Shown here in pieces: positions 8,562 through 16,003 of a stretch of 43,821 bases of DNA. The stretch lies in the NCBI GenBank assembly GCA_030739585.1, contig JASLYX010000003.1, forward strand, positions 103,812-147,632, written 5' to 3'. The notes under the pieces are model-generated. The model made no database searches and was not told the origin of the DNA. It saw nothing but the letters and a program-made list of their open reading frames with translations. The DNA comes from Candidatus Bathyarchaeota archaeon. Its GTDB lineage: Archaea; Thermoproteota; Bathyarchaeia; TCS64. The position numbers and the translations under genes are program-made. Every line of letters starts with the position of its first letter. Position 1 is the stretch's first letter.

Positions 8562-9623
8562 TCAGGTAAATTGGAGCATGCGCCCGGGATTTTTCTCAAG
8601 TATGGTGTGGATTTGCTCATCAGTAATGCATTGCATGCGCATAAGGAGAATAACTGTTGTCAAGATATGGTCATAACCAAATCCGCCGTATTGACGGAGG
8701 TCGGTTTTATTAAATACATCATGAGAGATCAGGATTTGATCAAGAAATCCACGATCAATGAGATGCTTGATACATCCGATTCGCTCCCAGTCAGAGAGCC
8801 CATACATGAGTTTATTGGGAAGCTTAATCGGGTTCTGTGATTGACCGAATCTATCGTACTCAATATAACACCCATTCTCAGCCAACTCTAAGGTCAGATC
8901 TATGTCATTTCCGTGTCTATTACCTACATGACTCATTACAGTCCGGTTAATATCCCCTCCATTATCACTAAGAAATTCTATGATCTCAATAGGAGAAGTC
9001 TGGCTTTGCCCTGGATGGATATTCACCGATATTCCTGTTATTTTCTGGGCTCGTGCAACAGCACCCAGCACCTTTACTTCAGTGTCTTTTAAAGGATATG
9101 AGCAGCCAATCTCTCCAAGTATCCCTGCTTTTATCCCGGTATCTCCTACCCCAATGGTTATATCACGCACAATTTCATCTGTTATCTGGTCTTCAGTTTT
9201 ACTCGCCAGTTCCGGTGGATGACTTGTCCCCACGTAATATCCTGCTCCCATTATGATGTTAATGCCGGTTGCTCGAGATATGCGTGCCAGTCCCTCTGGA
9301 TTACGACTGAGACCGATGTTCCCTACATCTACAACCGTTCCTCCGCCCTTTTTTTTATAATGATGCAGCTCAGAGATGGCGGACTCTTCGTTCAACAGAC
9401 TCAAGTTATCAAGGCAGCTATTTTGATTTCTTTTAATCCAATCGAGATTCTCAATTTTGATTCGGGCATTAGCGAGTTCTTTCTGACTATCTATCTTAGG
9501 TTCAACAAACCTGTAGCTCGTGTCACATAGTAAATGCTCATGGGTCAGAGTAATGCCCATATCCCCTGCGTCAATCGTACCCAGCACAGTCTGGACTTTC
9601 CTCGATAGTTTATGCCTTGACAT
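8562..9623 (-). CDS. Phosphotriesterase-family metal-dependent hydrolase
   Basis: A 353-aa amidohydrolase-superfamily enzyme of the phosphotriesterase group, close in pattern to E. coli PHP and to archaeal lactonases. The binuclear metal ligands are visible: His28 and His30 in LTHEHLLCD, Glu171 in LGEIGCS (a Glu in place of the carbamylated Lys of true phosphotriesterase, as in PHP), His203 in NIHPGQ, His232 in SHVGNRHGN, and Asp302 in ISHDVF. Length fits the family. Natural substrates of this subgroup are often lactones or esters, so organophosphate hydrolysis should not be assumed. A TATA-like TTTTTATC at about 9645-9654 lies 27 bases before the ATG. The sequence is AT-rich like its neighbours. 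Confidence 0.9.
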   Translation of the reverse strand: MSRHKLSRKVQTVLGTIDAGDMGITLTHEHLLCDTSYRFVEPKIDSQKELANARIKIENLDWIKRNQNSCLDNLSLLNEESAISELHHYKKKGGGTVVDVGNIGLSRNPEGLARISRATGINIIMGAGYYVGTSHPPELASKTEDQITDEIVRDITIGVGDTGIKAGILGEIGCSYPLKDTEVKVLGAVARAQKITGISVNIHPGQSQTSPIEIIEFLSDNGGDINRTVMSHVGNRHGNDIDLTLELAENGCYIEYDRFGQSQNPIKLPNKLMYGLSDWERIGCIKHLIDRGFLDQILISHDVFNKTDLRQYGGFGYDHILTTVILLMRMQCITDEQIHTILEKNPGRMLQFT

Positions 9624-10131
9624 AATTAAACGTAGAAAGTGTTTAGATAAAAACTATATGAGAAAACATCCAACGGGTAATAAATCTCCCGTCCATTTCC
9701 CTTTTCCCGACGTTTGTGTCTTTAAGAATTTTGAGAAAGGGGATTCAACAGAAAAAATGAGAAAAAAAGGTTATTTCTTTTAGATTATATCTGTGACAAG
9801 GTTATGCCTGTTGGGGCAAGCTTAGATCCACTCGTTGGGGTCATGCCACGGGAACATTCCGTCCAGTGCAACTGTTGTGAGGATGGGGAAAAGGTTGTGA
9901 TAGCACTAACCGCATATTCCGCCAGTCTCATGGATATTGACCTTAAAAGACCTCCCACCTCGTAGATGGCATCACAGCTCTCTATATTGGCTAAACATTA
10001 GATATGAACGCCGGTTCATTCCATCCAAGGGATAATACCTGATTGAAACCAGATGGCTGGTGATAAAAGCCTCAGCCGGGAAAGCAGCGAAATCGTTTAA
10101 GTGGTGAGGATATAAGTTTCTGTGATGCTTA
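9624..10131. other. Intergenic region upstream of phosphotriesterase and beta-lactamase-like genes
   Basis: The region separates two divergent genes. Next to the phosphotriesterase gene is its TATA element (9645-9654). Next to the beta-lactamase-like gene are TATA-like CGTTTAAGTGG at about 10092-10102 (35 bases ahead of its ATG) and GGATATAAG at 10107-10115 (about 20 ahead). Its middle contains a short possible coding ORF listed separately (9804-9965). No RNA or repeat is recognised. Confidence 0.5.
9804..9965 (+). CDS. Possible small protein, 53 aa
   Basis: This ORF starts MPVGASLDPLVGVMPREH and continues with a CNCC cluster, then a hydrophobic-alternating VVIALTAYSASLMDI stretch. The Cys pattern and the mixed composition look protein-like, but there is no family I recognise, no clear promoter at the proper distance, and the opposite strand is also open over much of the same interval. 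It may be a real small gene, a remnant, or chance. Confidence 0.28.
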   Translation: MPVGASLDPLVGVMPREHSVQCNCCEDGEKVVIALTAYSASLMDIDLKRPPTS

Positions 10132-11016
10132 ATGGCTCTTATCGACGTTCTCAATGACGCTGTATCAGGTCTGAAGGGGACTTTAGGTGTATCAGTCAAG
10201 CACCTTGAGACAGGGGAGACTGCCTCCATCAATGGAGGGGATCTGTTTCCCACGGCAAGTGTATTCAAGGTCCCCGTCATCATCGAGTTCTTTAGACAGT
10301 TAGAATCGAAAACGGTATCCCTCGATGAGAAGAAAATGTTAGCGGAAGCGGACAAGGTCCCTGGGTCGGGGATCCTCAAGGAACTCTCCAATGGGTTGGA
10401 ACTTACCTACGGAGATCTTCTGAGACTCATGATGATCCTAAGTGATAATACTGCCACAGACCTCGTCATCAAGAGAGTCGGAAAAGACAGGGTTAACGCG
10501 ACCATCCGCTCACTCGGACTTGAGGAGACGAAGGTAGTTGCGGACTGCCGAGACATCCTTTTCGACCTCATAGGGCTGGGAGACCTCCCCGACGAAGAAA
10601 AGACCCTCGCCCTCTTCACAGAGAAGGCCCAGGGAACCACTCTAGTTGGCACTTGGTCCCTTGGGGTTGATGAAAATGATGTCACCACCCCTAGCGAGAT
10701 GCTCCGGCTTCTGGAGATGATCGTCGAAGGGAAGGCGGCCAGCCGAGAAAGTTGCAACGAGATCATGGAGATCATGTCTAAGTGTCAAACTGGGGGAAAT
10801 CGGATTCCCAAGTACCTCCCAAGGGCAGAGATGGAACTCACCCATAAGACAGGGAGCCTTCCGGGAATAAGGAACGACGCAGGTCTCGTTACAATCCAAG
10901 CCACTGGAGAGAGATATATCCTTAGCTGCTTCATAAAAGGGGCAGCGGACGTTTACGCCGCAGAGGAGACTATCGCAATGGTCTCAAAGAGTGTGTACAA
11001 ATACTTTACAAAATAA
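10132..11016 (+). CDS. Class A beta-lactamase-like serine hydrolase, cytoplasmic
   Basis: The 294-aa protein has all three penicillin-recognising motifs in the proper order: SxxK at Ser43-Val-Phe-Lys46 (TASVFKVP), SDN at 104-106 (ILSDNTATDL) and KTG at 239-241 (THKTGSL), plus the class A NDVTTPSEMLRLL block near 182. So it is a beta-lactamase/transpeptidase-fold serine enzyme. There is no signal peptide or membrane segment, so it should act in the cytoplasm, where no peptidoglycan precursor crosslinking occurs in an archaeon. The omega-loop ExxLN that carries the deacylating Glu166 is not apparent, so efficient lactam hydrolysis is doubtful. A role as peptidase, amidase or esterase is as likely. 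TATA-like elements precede it at 10092-10115. Confidence 0.85.
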   Translation: MALIDVLNDAVSGLKGTLGVSVKHLETGETASINGGDLFPTASVFKVPVIIEFFRQLESKTVSLDEKKMLAEADKVPGSGILKELSNGLELTYGDLLRLMMILSDNTATDLVIKRVGKDRVNATIRSLGLEETKVVADCRDILFDLIGLGDLPDEEKTLALFTEKAQGTTLVGTWSLGVDENDVTTPSEMLRLLEMIVEGKAASRESCNEIMEIMSKCQTGGNRIPKYLPRAEMELTHKTGSLPGIRNDAGLVTIQATGERYILSCFIKGAADVYAAEETIAMVSKSVYKYFTK

Positions 11017-11172
11017 AAATGGGAAAAAGAAGCTATTAGGTTTAATCCAGCAGACTGTTGAAGAGGCTCTTGTAGGAGCGGTGAGTCTACTAGATGCTGG
11101 GGACTAAAACTGATGAGAAAGCTACTACTCTCGCTACCATCATCCATGCTTTCCTCCGGTGCTTCCGCTCTC

Positions 11173-11307
11173 CTAGACGTCACACTTAAGGCAGCTCACA
11201 ACAACCTTGTATATGTTTTTGCCCTCCGACAGAAGAAGGTCACGGGCCTTGCCGTCCAAATAAAGACTAAGGTGTGCCGGGGCATATAATATACGGTGAG
11301 GTGGCAC
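11173..11307 (-). CDS. Possible small protein, 44 aa
   Basis: A GTG-initiated ORF, preceded by an in-frame TGA. Its residues include HLSLYLDGKARDLLLSEG, and it ends in KVVVSCLKCDV with a CxxC pair. Codon choice and the alternation of charged and hydrophobic residues look coding. No family is recognised. The TATA-like tract at 11313-11325 is only about 12 bases from the GTG, too close for a promoter of this start, so it may instead be a remnant of a longer gene whose beginning is lost. Confidence 0.3.
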   Translation of the reverse strand: MPPHRILYAPAHLSLYLDGKARDLLLSEGKNIYKVVVSCLKCDV

Positions 11308-11341
11308 AGGTCAATGTATATATTTAGAGTGGAGCGGAGCA

Positions 11342-11473
11342 ATGGAACGCCCAGAAGTTCAGGCTCTTTACAACGTCTCTCATCTTGAACCTGAATCTGT
11401 TGAATGCGAACTCGCTGACGCCCCCGGACTAGAAGAGAGCGCCTCCATTCCGGGCGCGAGAAAGAGTTACTGA
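11342..11473 (+). CDS. Possible small acidic protein, 43 aa
   Basis: The ORF begins MERPEVQALYNVSHLEPESV and is acidic in its middle. A strong TATA-like sequence (about 11315-11325) is centred about 22 bases upstream of the ATG, close to the spacing of leaderless genes elsewhere in the window. I recognise no family. It may be a genuine small gene or the 5' part of a decayed one. Confidence 0.32.
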   Translation: MERPEVQALYNVSHLEPESVECELADAPGLEESASIPGARKSY

Positions 11474-11498
11474 GTCGACCCCAGGGAAGCTCCCAAGC

Positions 11499-12329
11499 CT
11501 AAGGTCTCTTAAAGTCTCTCTTCACAGCCTCAATCCCGTCCCCCAAGATCTCGACGTTATCGATCTCCCCTAGACCCCTCTCGTGGGCCATCATAATGTG
11601 GTCGATTTCATGGGGGTTGATTCCCATCAACCTAGACGTTGTGGCGTCTACCGCAACGACGTCACTCCCAGCAACGATCGTCTCCATCTGGACGGGTGTT
11701 CCTCTTACAGGTCCCCGGCCCTCCATCGCCACGAACCCGTCGACCACAGTCAGATGAGGTTTGATAACGGTGTTAATGTCGGCCACGACTTTATGCATGT
11801 CCTTTATATGGTATTTTCCTTTGAACTTGTCGGGAAGAAGGCCAAAGAGATTCTTCATCCCTAAGGTTACCCCCGTATCGATATGGGTCTTCATCTTGGC
11901 GGCGCTCACGATCCCTGACTCAGCAACAATCCGTGGAACGACGATCTTCTTCAACGCCGCCCCATTCGGGATGGGGAGCGCCACCCGATCCTTTTCATGC
12001 CTTAAATTGATCCATTTGATCCCGTTCCTCTCGCACATCTTAGCCATTCCGGTGGCGTGGAAGGCCTTGGTGGCGTTGGTGGTCGTCGCGTCGGACTCAA
12101 CAACAATGACTTCCAGGGGGAGGTCCTGGAGCCTCTGGAAGATTGCCTCGACTACCAGAGGGTCAGTAGTGGCACCGGTATCCCAAGTCTTCGTTGTGAT
12201 AAAATTAACCTTTATGAGCACTCTGTCCCAGCCCTTCAGGGCGTCCTTATAGTCAATCAAATTCAGAGCCTTGTGGACGGGCGCGCGCGCTCTAGAGCCC
12301 TTTACGACCGAAACCCGTGAAAAGGTCAT
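11499..12329 (-). CDS. DUF362-domain protein
   Basis: A 276-aa protein of the DUF362 family. Recognisable parts are VLIKVNFITTK near residue 37, SDATTTNATKAF near residue 80, SAAKMKTHIDTGVTLGMKNLFG near 140-162 and VVDGFVAMEGRGPVRG near 195. No ferredoxin-like Cys clusters are attached, unlike many DUF362 proteins. The biochemical role of the family is not settled; several members sit with iron-sulfur or redox enzymes. A TATA-like CTTATAGG centred at about 12360 lies 31 bases before the ATG. It is divergent from the aminotransferase gene, with the two promoters sharing about 100 bases. Confidence 0.88.
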   Translation of the reverse strand: MTFSRVSVVKGSRARAPVHKALNLIDYKDALKGWDRVLIKVNFITTKTWDTGATTDPLVVEAIFQRLQDLPLEVIVVESDATTTNATKAFHATGMAKMCERNGIKWINLRHEKDRVALPIPNGAALKKIVVPRIVAESGIVSAAKMKTHIDTGVTLGMKNLFGLLPDKFKGKYHIKDMHKVVADINTVIKPHLTVVDGFVAMEGRGPVRGTPVQMETIVAGSDVVAVDATTSRLMGINPHEIDHIMMAHERGLGEIDNVEILGDGIEAVKRDFKRP

Positions 12330-12434
12330 CCCAATCTCAGCATGAAAGATCTATCCTATAAGTTATTCCTGAAACGCTCTGACACGAGGACAATTTTTAA
12401 GTGAATATTCGAAACAATTTGTCTGAGAACTTCA

Positions 12435-13832
12435 TTGAGTCCCATAAATTTTTCAGAGGACGAAGTCACTCGGATGCACGATGAGGCGGATAAGTACCTC
12501 GTCCAGAGATGGGAGCGCCGCCCTGGATATAAGCCCTTGATACTAACTCATGGAGATGGAGGGCACTTCTGGGACGCTAAAGGGAAGAAATATCTTGATT
12601 TTATGTCCCAGCTCTACAATGCCCACATCGGGCTCAACAACCGAGAGGTTATAGAGGCCGCTAAGAAGCAGCTCGATGAGATGGCCTACGCCTCCCCGAG
12701 CTATTCTAACGTCCCCCAGATCCAACTCGCCAAGAAGCTCGCTCAAATCACCCCCGGTGATCTCTGCAAAACATTCTTTGGAAACAGTGGCACCGAAGCC
12801 AACGAGGTAGCCATTAAGATTGCCCAACTCTATAGGGGTGCCTCGAAGGTAATCAGCTACTGGGACGCCTACCATGGCTCCACATACGCGATGGTGAGCG
12901 TCGGTGGCAGCAGCAGGAACCGCCAGTTCCCCGGCCTCAGCATCTTCGAGGAGTTCAAGCATGTCCCGTCGCCCTATTGTTACAGGTGCTTCTTCAAGAA
13001 GGAGTATCCTGAGTGCGACCTCCTCTGTGCCGAGTTCGTTAGGTACACCATCGAGAAAGAGGGGGAGAAATCTGTGGCCGCTTTTATGGCAGAGCCCATC
13101 TGCAGCTGGGCAGGCCAGGTGGTCCCCCCGGACGGCTACTGGAAGAAGATCCGCGAGATCTGCAACGAGACCGGAGTTCTCATGATCTTCGACGAGGTAA
13201 TGACCGGCTTTGCCCGTACCGGCAAGATGTTCGCATGTGAGCACTGGAACATTGTTCCAGATATTGAAACCTACGCCAAGGGGATAACATCCGGCTACGT
13301 CCCCCTCGGGGCCACTATAGTGAATAAGAAGATCGGAGACCACTTTGATGAGAAGGGCTTCCCCCACGGCTACACCTACAGCGGCCACGCCCTTGCATGC
13401 GCCACCAGTCTTGCCGTCATCAATATCTACTATAAGGAGGACCTCACAAACCGGGCGGCAAAGATGGGAGAATATATGATGAACGAGCTCAGGGGGATGA
13501 TGGACCGCCAACCTGTCATTGGGGACATAAGGGGTCTCGGCCTCTTCATGGGGGTCGAGCTGGTAGCGAACAGGGAGACCAAGGAAGAGTTCCAACCAAA
13601 GAACCTCACCCCTGAGCAGAAAAAAGACCCAGCCCACAATCCTATGGTCTACCTTAGCGACAGAGCAAAGGAAAAGGGCCTTATTATTGGCTCTGCCCCA
13701 GGCACTGGGATCATACGATTGATGCCCTACCTCCTCATCACCCAGGAGCAGGTGGACAAAGGGCTTAAGCTATTGGAGGAGACCATTGCGGAGACGACAA
13801 ACAAGTTCGGCTACCCCAAAGCGCGCAAATAG
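12435..13832 (+). CDS. Class III aminotransferase (PLP-dependent)
   Basis: A 465-aa omega-type aminotransferase. PLP-binding marks: [13 protein letters not shown] near 116, [10 protein letters not shown] near 147, Asp253 in [15 protein letters not shown] and the Schiff-base Lys282 in [15 protein letters not shown]. It also has a four-Cys segment, YCYRCFF...ECDLLC (Cys182, 185, 194, 198), which occurs in one subgroup of these aminotransferases and could bind a metal. The donor and acceptor cannot be read from the sequence; members use beta-alanine, 4-aminobutyrate, taurine or similar omega-amines. The start is a TTG at 12435; an in-frame ATG at 12474 is an alternative that would remove 13 residues. 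Confidence 0.92.
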   Translation: MSPINFSEDEVTRMHDEADKYLVQRWERRPGYKPLILTHGDGGHFWDAKGKKYLDFMSQLYNAHIGLNNREVIEAAKKQLDEMAYASPSYSNVPQIQLAKKLAQITPGDLCKTFFGNSGTEANEVAIKIAQLYRGASKVISYWDAYHGSTYAMVSVGGSSRNRQFPGLSIFEEFKHVPSPYCYRCFFKKEYPECDLLCAEFVRYTIEKEGEKSVAAFMAEPICSWAGQVVPPDGYWKKIREICNETGVLMIFDEVMTGFARTGKMFACEHWNIVPDIETYAKGITSGYVPLGATIVNKKIGDHFDEKGFPHGYTYSGHALACATSLAVINIYYKEDLTNRAAKMGEYMMNELRGMMDRQPVIGDIRGLGLFMGVELVANRETKEEFQPKNLTPEQKKDPAHNPMVYLSDRAKEKGLIIGSAPGTGIIRLMPYLLITQEQVDKGLKLLEETIAETTNKFGYPKARK

Positions 13833-13909
13833 AACTACTAACCTATGTAATTAGATGCTATGAAAAAAAATAACCTCATACTTCACGCGTGTGCACACTG
13901 ATCAGGATA

Positions 13910-13923
13910 GTTTTTATTTTTTC
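13910..13923 (+). terminator. T-rich transcription terminator candidate
   Basis: A run of T with one interruption occurs about 80 bases after the aminotransferase stop codon. Archaeal RNA polymerase terminates at such oligo-T tracts without needing a stem-loop. Confidence 0.4.
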
Positions 13924-13963
13924 GGAGTTAATCTCTGACTATATCGTCGCGCGCGATATTTTT

Positions 13964-14032
13964 GAGTGGCACAAGAGGTTATCTTATAGATTCTCTTCTC
14001 TGGGCGTATCACGCGCGCGTCTCATGCCACTC
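13964..14032. repeat. Inverted repeat GAGTGGCA / TGCCACTC
   Basis: Two 8-base arms at 13964-13971 and 14025-14032 are exact reverse complements with a 53-base spacer that carries the palindrome ACGCGCGCGT just inside the right arm. Transcribed, it could fold as a long hairpin. There is no ORF in it. It may be a structured RNA end or a protein-binding site; nothing proves either. Confidence 0.4.
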
Positions 14033-14201
14033 AGAGTTCTTTGATGGGAGTGAAGTGAAAAAAAAGATTAGAGCAAAGTTATTTTACAAGAACTAGTCGA
14101 AGGGGCATAGGCGTACGTGTTGCTAGAGGGTTATAGCCTAACCCATAAAGCTAATCATAATCTCTAGAAGATTGTTATTAGGTGTATTGTACTTGACGGT
14201 A

Positions 14202-14675
14202 TTATGATTGAGTCCAGTACCACTCATCGGTCCAGGACTTTGACAGTGTGAAAAACAAATATTTCCCACTTCCTTTCATTTGACCATAATAGTGGTAGGT
14301 TGGAGTGATAAATTGCTGTACAAGCTCCATATCTCCAGCTCCAGTTGTATAGAAAGAACGAATTGTCACAAACTCGTTCGCAGGAACAGAAACGTCAAAT
14401 TCTAAAGTTGAAATGTATTCATCTTCGATAAAGATATCTGCGTAATAGGATAATTCTACATCTATATTTGTAGGATTTCTCAGTCCAACAATATACGTGA
14501 ACTTTCCGGATAGGGGATGAAGGGAGGTTATTTCTACAGAATAATCTAAATATTCTACAGAGTGGTAAACGTGATTTATTGCATCTGTGACTTGACCGTC
14601 CGCATAGAAATACAAAGCACCAATTCCAATAACTATGGAAATTAAAACAAGACTGATTTTTACGCTTTTATTCAT
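14202..14675 (-). CDS. Single-pass membrane-anchored protein, LEA14/WHy-like domain
   Basis: A 157-aa protein with an N-terminal membrane helix (ISLVLISIVIGIGALYFYA, residues 8-26) after a short basic MNKSVK, so the rest is probably outside the cell. The outer part has YIVGLRNPTNIDVELSYYAD followed by a strand-rich segment, the pattern of LEA14/WHy immunoglobulin-like domains seen in many archaeal surface proteins. The function is unknown. It is AT-rich and lies head-to-tail with another single-pass protein, separated by about 155 bases. The assignment to the LEA14 group is by pattern only. Confidence 0.72.
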   Translation of the reverse strand: MNKSVKISLVLISIVIGIGALYFYADGQVTDAINHVYHSVEYLDYSVEITSLHPLSGKFTYIVGLRNPTNIDVELSYYADIFIEDEYISTLEFDVSVPANEFVTIRSFYTTGAGDMELVQQFITPTYHYYGQMKGSGKYLFFTLSKSWTDEWYWTQS

Positions 14676-14831
14676 ATTAATACAAGATATAGATATTATT
14701 TTAGATTGCTTATGACTTTTTACGGTAAATAAGAGGTATGCAAACGAACCCTGCGTGCAGTTAAAATCAGGTGATTGTATCAGTATTTTACCAATATAAC
14801 TGCTTCAATGCCCTCTTGTTACGCGCCCGCG

Positions 14832-15578
14832 TTACTTTTTTAAAGATTCAATAATGGTTATCCGATGCTTCGCGAAAACCCCTTTTTTGTACGTTATAGA
14901 AAAGGAATTGATCCAAACATCATCGCCTTCTACTAATCCACCTAATCCAGAGTGTGGATTACTTAATACGAAGAAAAAAGTGTCATCCTTTTTTACTTCA
15001 TATTCAAAGATACCAGAATGAACGTCTTCCATCTTTCTATTAGGTGTAACTCCATGGAGCGAGAGTTGCGCGCGTTCAAAAACGAAATACTCGTTTGGAG
15101 TCATGATGTAAAGGTTAACAGTATTACTAGCTGATACTGACAACGTGACTTTCGTATCAACCTCAAAAGTGAAATTAAAAAAAGTATAGTTGTTTACCTC
15201 AAGGAGAAAACCTACGTCCAGTCCTATTTCCCTCTGCTCAATATCTGGGTAATACTCAGTGATAATAGGGACCGTGTAAACGAAAGCCAAGACACCACCT
15301 ATAATTATTACAACTAACAAAATCACAAAAGTTCGATTTGAAATGCTCATTGGTTTCAATAGGAATTCAACTAAAAAACTATAAGTTTTATGCGCGCGCT
15401 TAGGATTGATCAGATCAATAGGGATATGAAGAAGCTGGCTCGCGCGCGCATCCATCTCTGCTATGAGACCATTAAAACGTTCAGGGTCATCTAACCTGCA
15501 TCCGACTTCCAATATCTTTAGGGCTTTCCTCAAAAAGCTATCGTGTATTCTGAGTAGCCCTGCTTCTTCAGGTGCCAT
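14832..15578 (-). CDS. Single-pass membrane protein with N-terminal helical region and outer beta domain
   Basis: With the ATG at 15578 the protein has 248 aa. The first 76 residues are a soluble, helical, charged region (FLRKALKILEVGCRLDD); then comes a membrane helix, VILLVVIIIGGVLAFVYTV, and an outer strand-rich domain ending in a basic ESLKK. A shorter start at 15350 would begin right at the membrane segment (172 aa). The frame remains open further to 15665, but that extension lies in the RNase P RNA gene and is rejected. I favour 15578 because the helical part looks coding and begins 42 bases after the RNA. The outer domain resembles emp24/GOLD-like or jelly-roll folds only vaguely; no family is claimed. 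Confidence 0.65.
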   Translation of the reverse strand: MAPEEAGLLRIHDSFLRKALKILEVGCRLDDPERFNGLIAEMDARASQLLHIPIDLINPKRAHKTYSFLVEFLLKPMSISNRTFVILLVVIIIGGVLAFVYTVPIITEYYPDIEQREIGLDVGFLLEVNNYTFFNFTFEVDTKVTLSVSASNTVNLYIMTPNEYFVFERAQLSLHGVTPNRKMEDVHSGIFEYEVKKDDTFFFVLSNPHSGLGGLVEGDDVWINSFSITYKKGVFAKHRITIIESLKK

Positions 15579-15619
15579 AAGACACCGAATACCCAGTTTT
15601 GGGGGATATCCGGTATAGG

Positions 15620-15923
15620 TTGGTCGGTGTGCCGGCCGTAACCCACCTTCTGTTCTAAGCGGCATTCAGCTATACGGGCTACCCGGGTCCTACCGCAGGA
15701 GGTCGTCGGACCCCTATTCGCCCTTTCACCCCGCTGGGTCAGCCGTCTCACCCAAACCCGTAGCGTCCTCGGCCTCCAAGGCGTCAAAGCATGCCACGGG
15801 AGGTATCGTTTCTGTCCGTTGCCAGGGGTCTCCCCCTACGCCTCACAGCGTCGCGGTCCTGCACGGTGGATGGAGTTTCCTCAGGCCATTGGCCCGGCAG
15901 CCGCTCACCGGCTCACCGACCAA
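15620..15923 (-). ncRNA. rnpB: RNase P RNA, archaeal type A-like
   Basis: This is the catalytic RNA of the tRNA 5'-processing enzyme. The ends form a perfect 10-bp P1 helix: TTGGTCGGTG at the 5' end pairs with CACCGACCAA at the 3' end. Read 5' to 3' on the minus strand, it contains the universally conserved blocks in order: GAGGAAACTCC (CR-I), ACAGAAAC, GATACCTCCCG, and near the 3' end GAATGCCGC followed by AGAACAGAAGGTGGGTTAC (CR-V). About 304 nt is the normal archaeal length. A TATA box lies 26 bases upstream. ORFs running through it on both strands are spurious. Exact ends are set by P1 and may differ by a few bases. Confidence 0.95.
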
Positions 15924-15944
15924 GAAGGAAAAACCTGGACCCAT

Positions 15945-15953
15945 CTAAATATG
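15945..15953 (-). promoter_or_regulatory. TATA box of the RNase P RNA gene
   Basis: Minus-strand CATATTTAG is centred about 26 bases upstream of the first base of P1 at 15923, the exact spacing of an archaeal box A. It lies in the 80-base interval shared with the divergent dehydrogenase gene. Confidence 0.75.
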
Positions 15954-16003
15954 TTGCGCGACCCTGCAAAACCCCTAATAGCATCCTGAATAAGAATAAC
16001 CCC

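Larger units (their letters stand above)
11017..11498. other. Intergenic region with two short possible ORFs
   Basis: This 480-base stretch lies between convergent beta-lactamase-like and DUF362 genes. It contains a strong TATA-like sequence, TGTATATATTTAG at about 11313-11325, and two short ORFs leading away from it or across it (listed separately). The interval 11020-11170 shows no convincing coding or RNA feature. Confidence 0.4.
13833..14201. other. Intergenic region with CG-rich palindromes, T-tract and inverted repeat
   Basis: The aminotransferase gene ends at 13832 and the next gene converges from the right. A T-rich tract, TTTTTATTTTTT (about 13911-13922), would serve as terminator. 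The perfect palindromes TCGCGCGCGA (13947-13956) and ACGCGCGCGT (14011-14020) lie inside otherwise AT-rich DNA, and an inverted repeat GAGTGGCA/TGCCACTC encloses the second of them (13964-14032). No coding region is visible. Confidence 0.5.

Noticed and set aside
12543-13637. 364-codon minus-strand frame antisense to the class III aminotransferase
   Set aside because: It mirrors a fully conserved PLP enzyme; its sequence is low in family features and results from codon bias on the true strand.
15579-15665. N-terminal extension of the membrane protein frame into the RNase P RNA
   Set aside because: The interval belongs to the RNA gene (P1 and CR-V region); its protein translation is not conserved-looking.
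15530-15787. 85-codon minus frame within the RNase P RNA region
   Set aside because: It is Arg-rich nonsense derived from the structured RNA.
15791-16003. 71-codon N-terminal extension of the hydroxyacid dehydrogenase
   Set aside because: It crosses the RNase P RNA gene and its TATA box; the enzyme family begins at the ATG at 16004.
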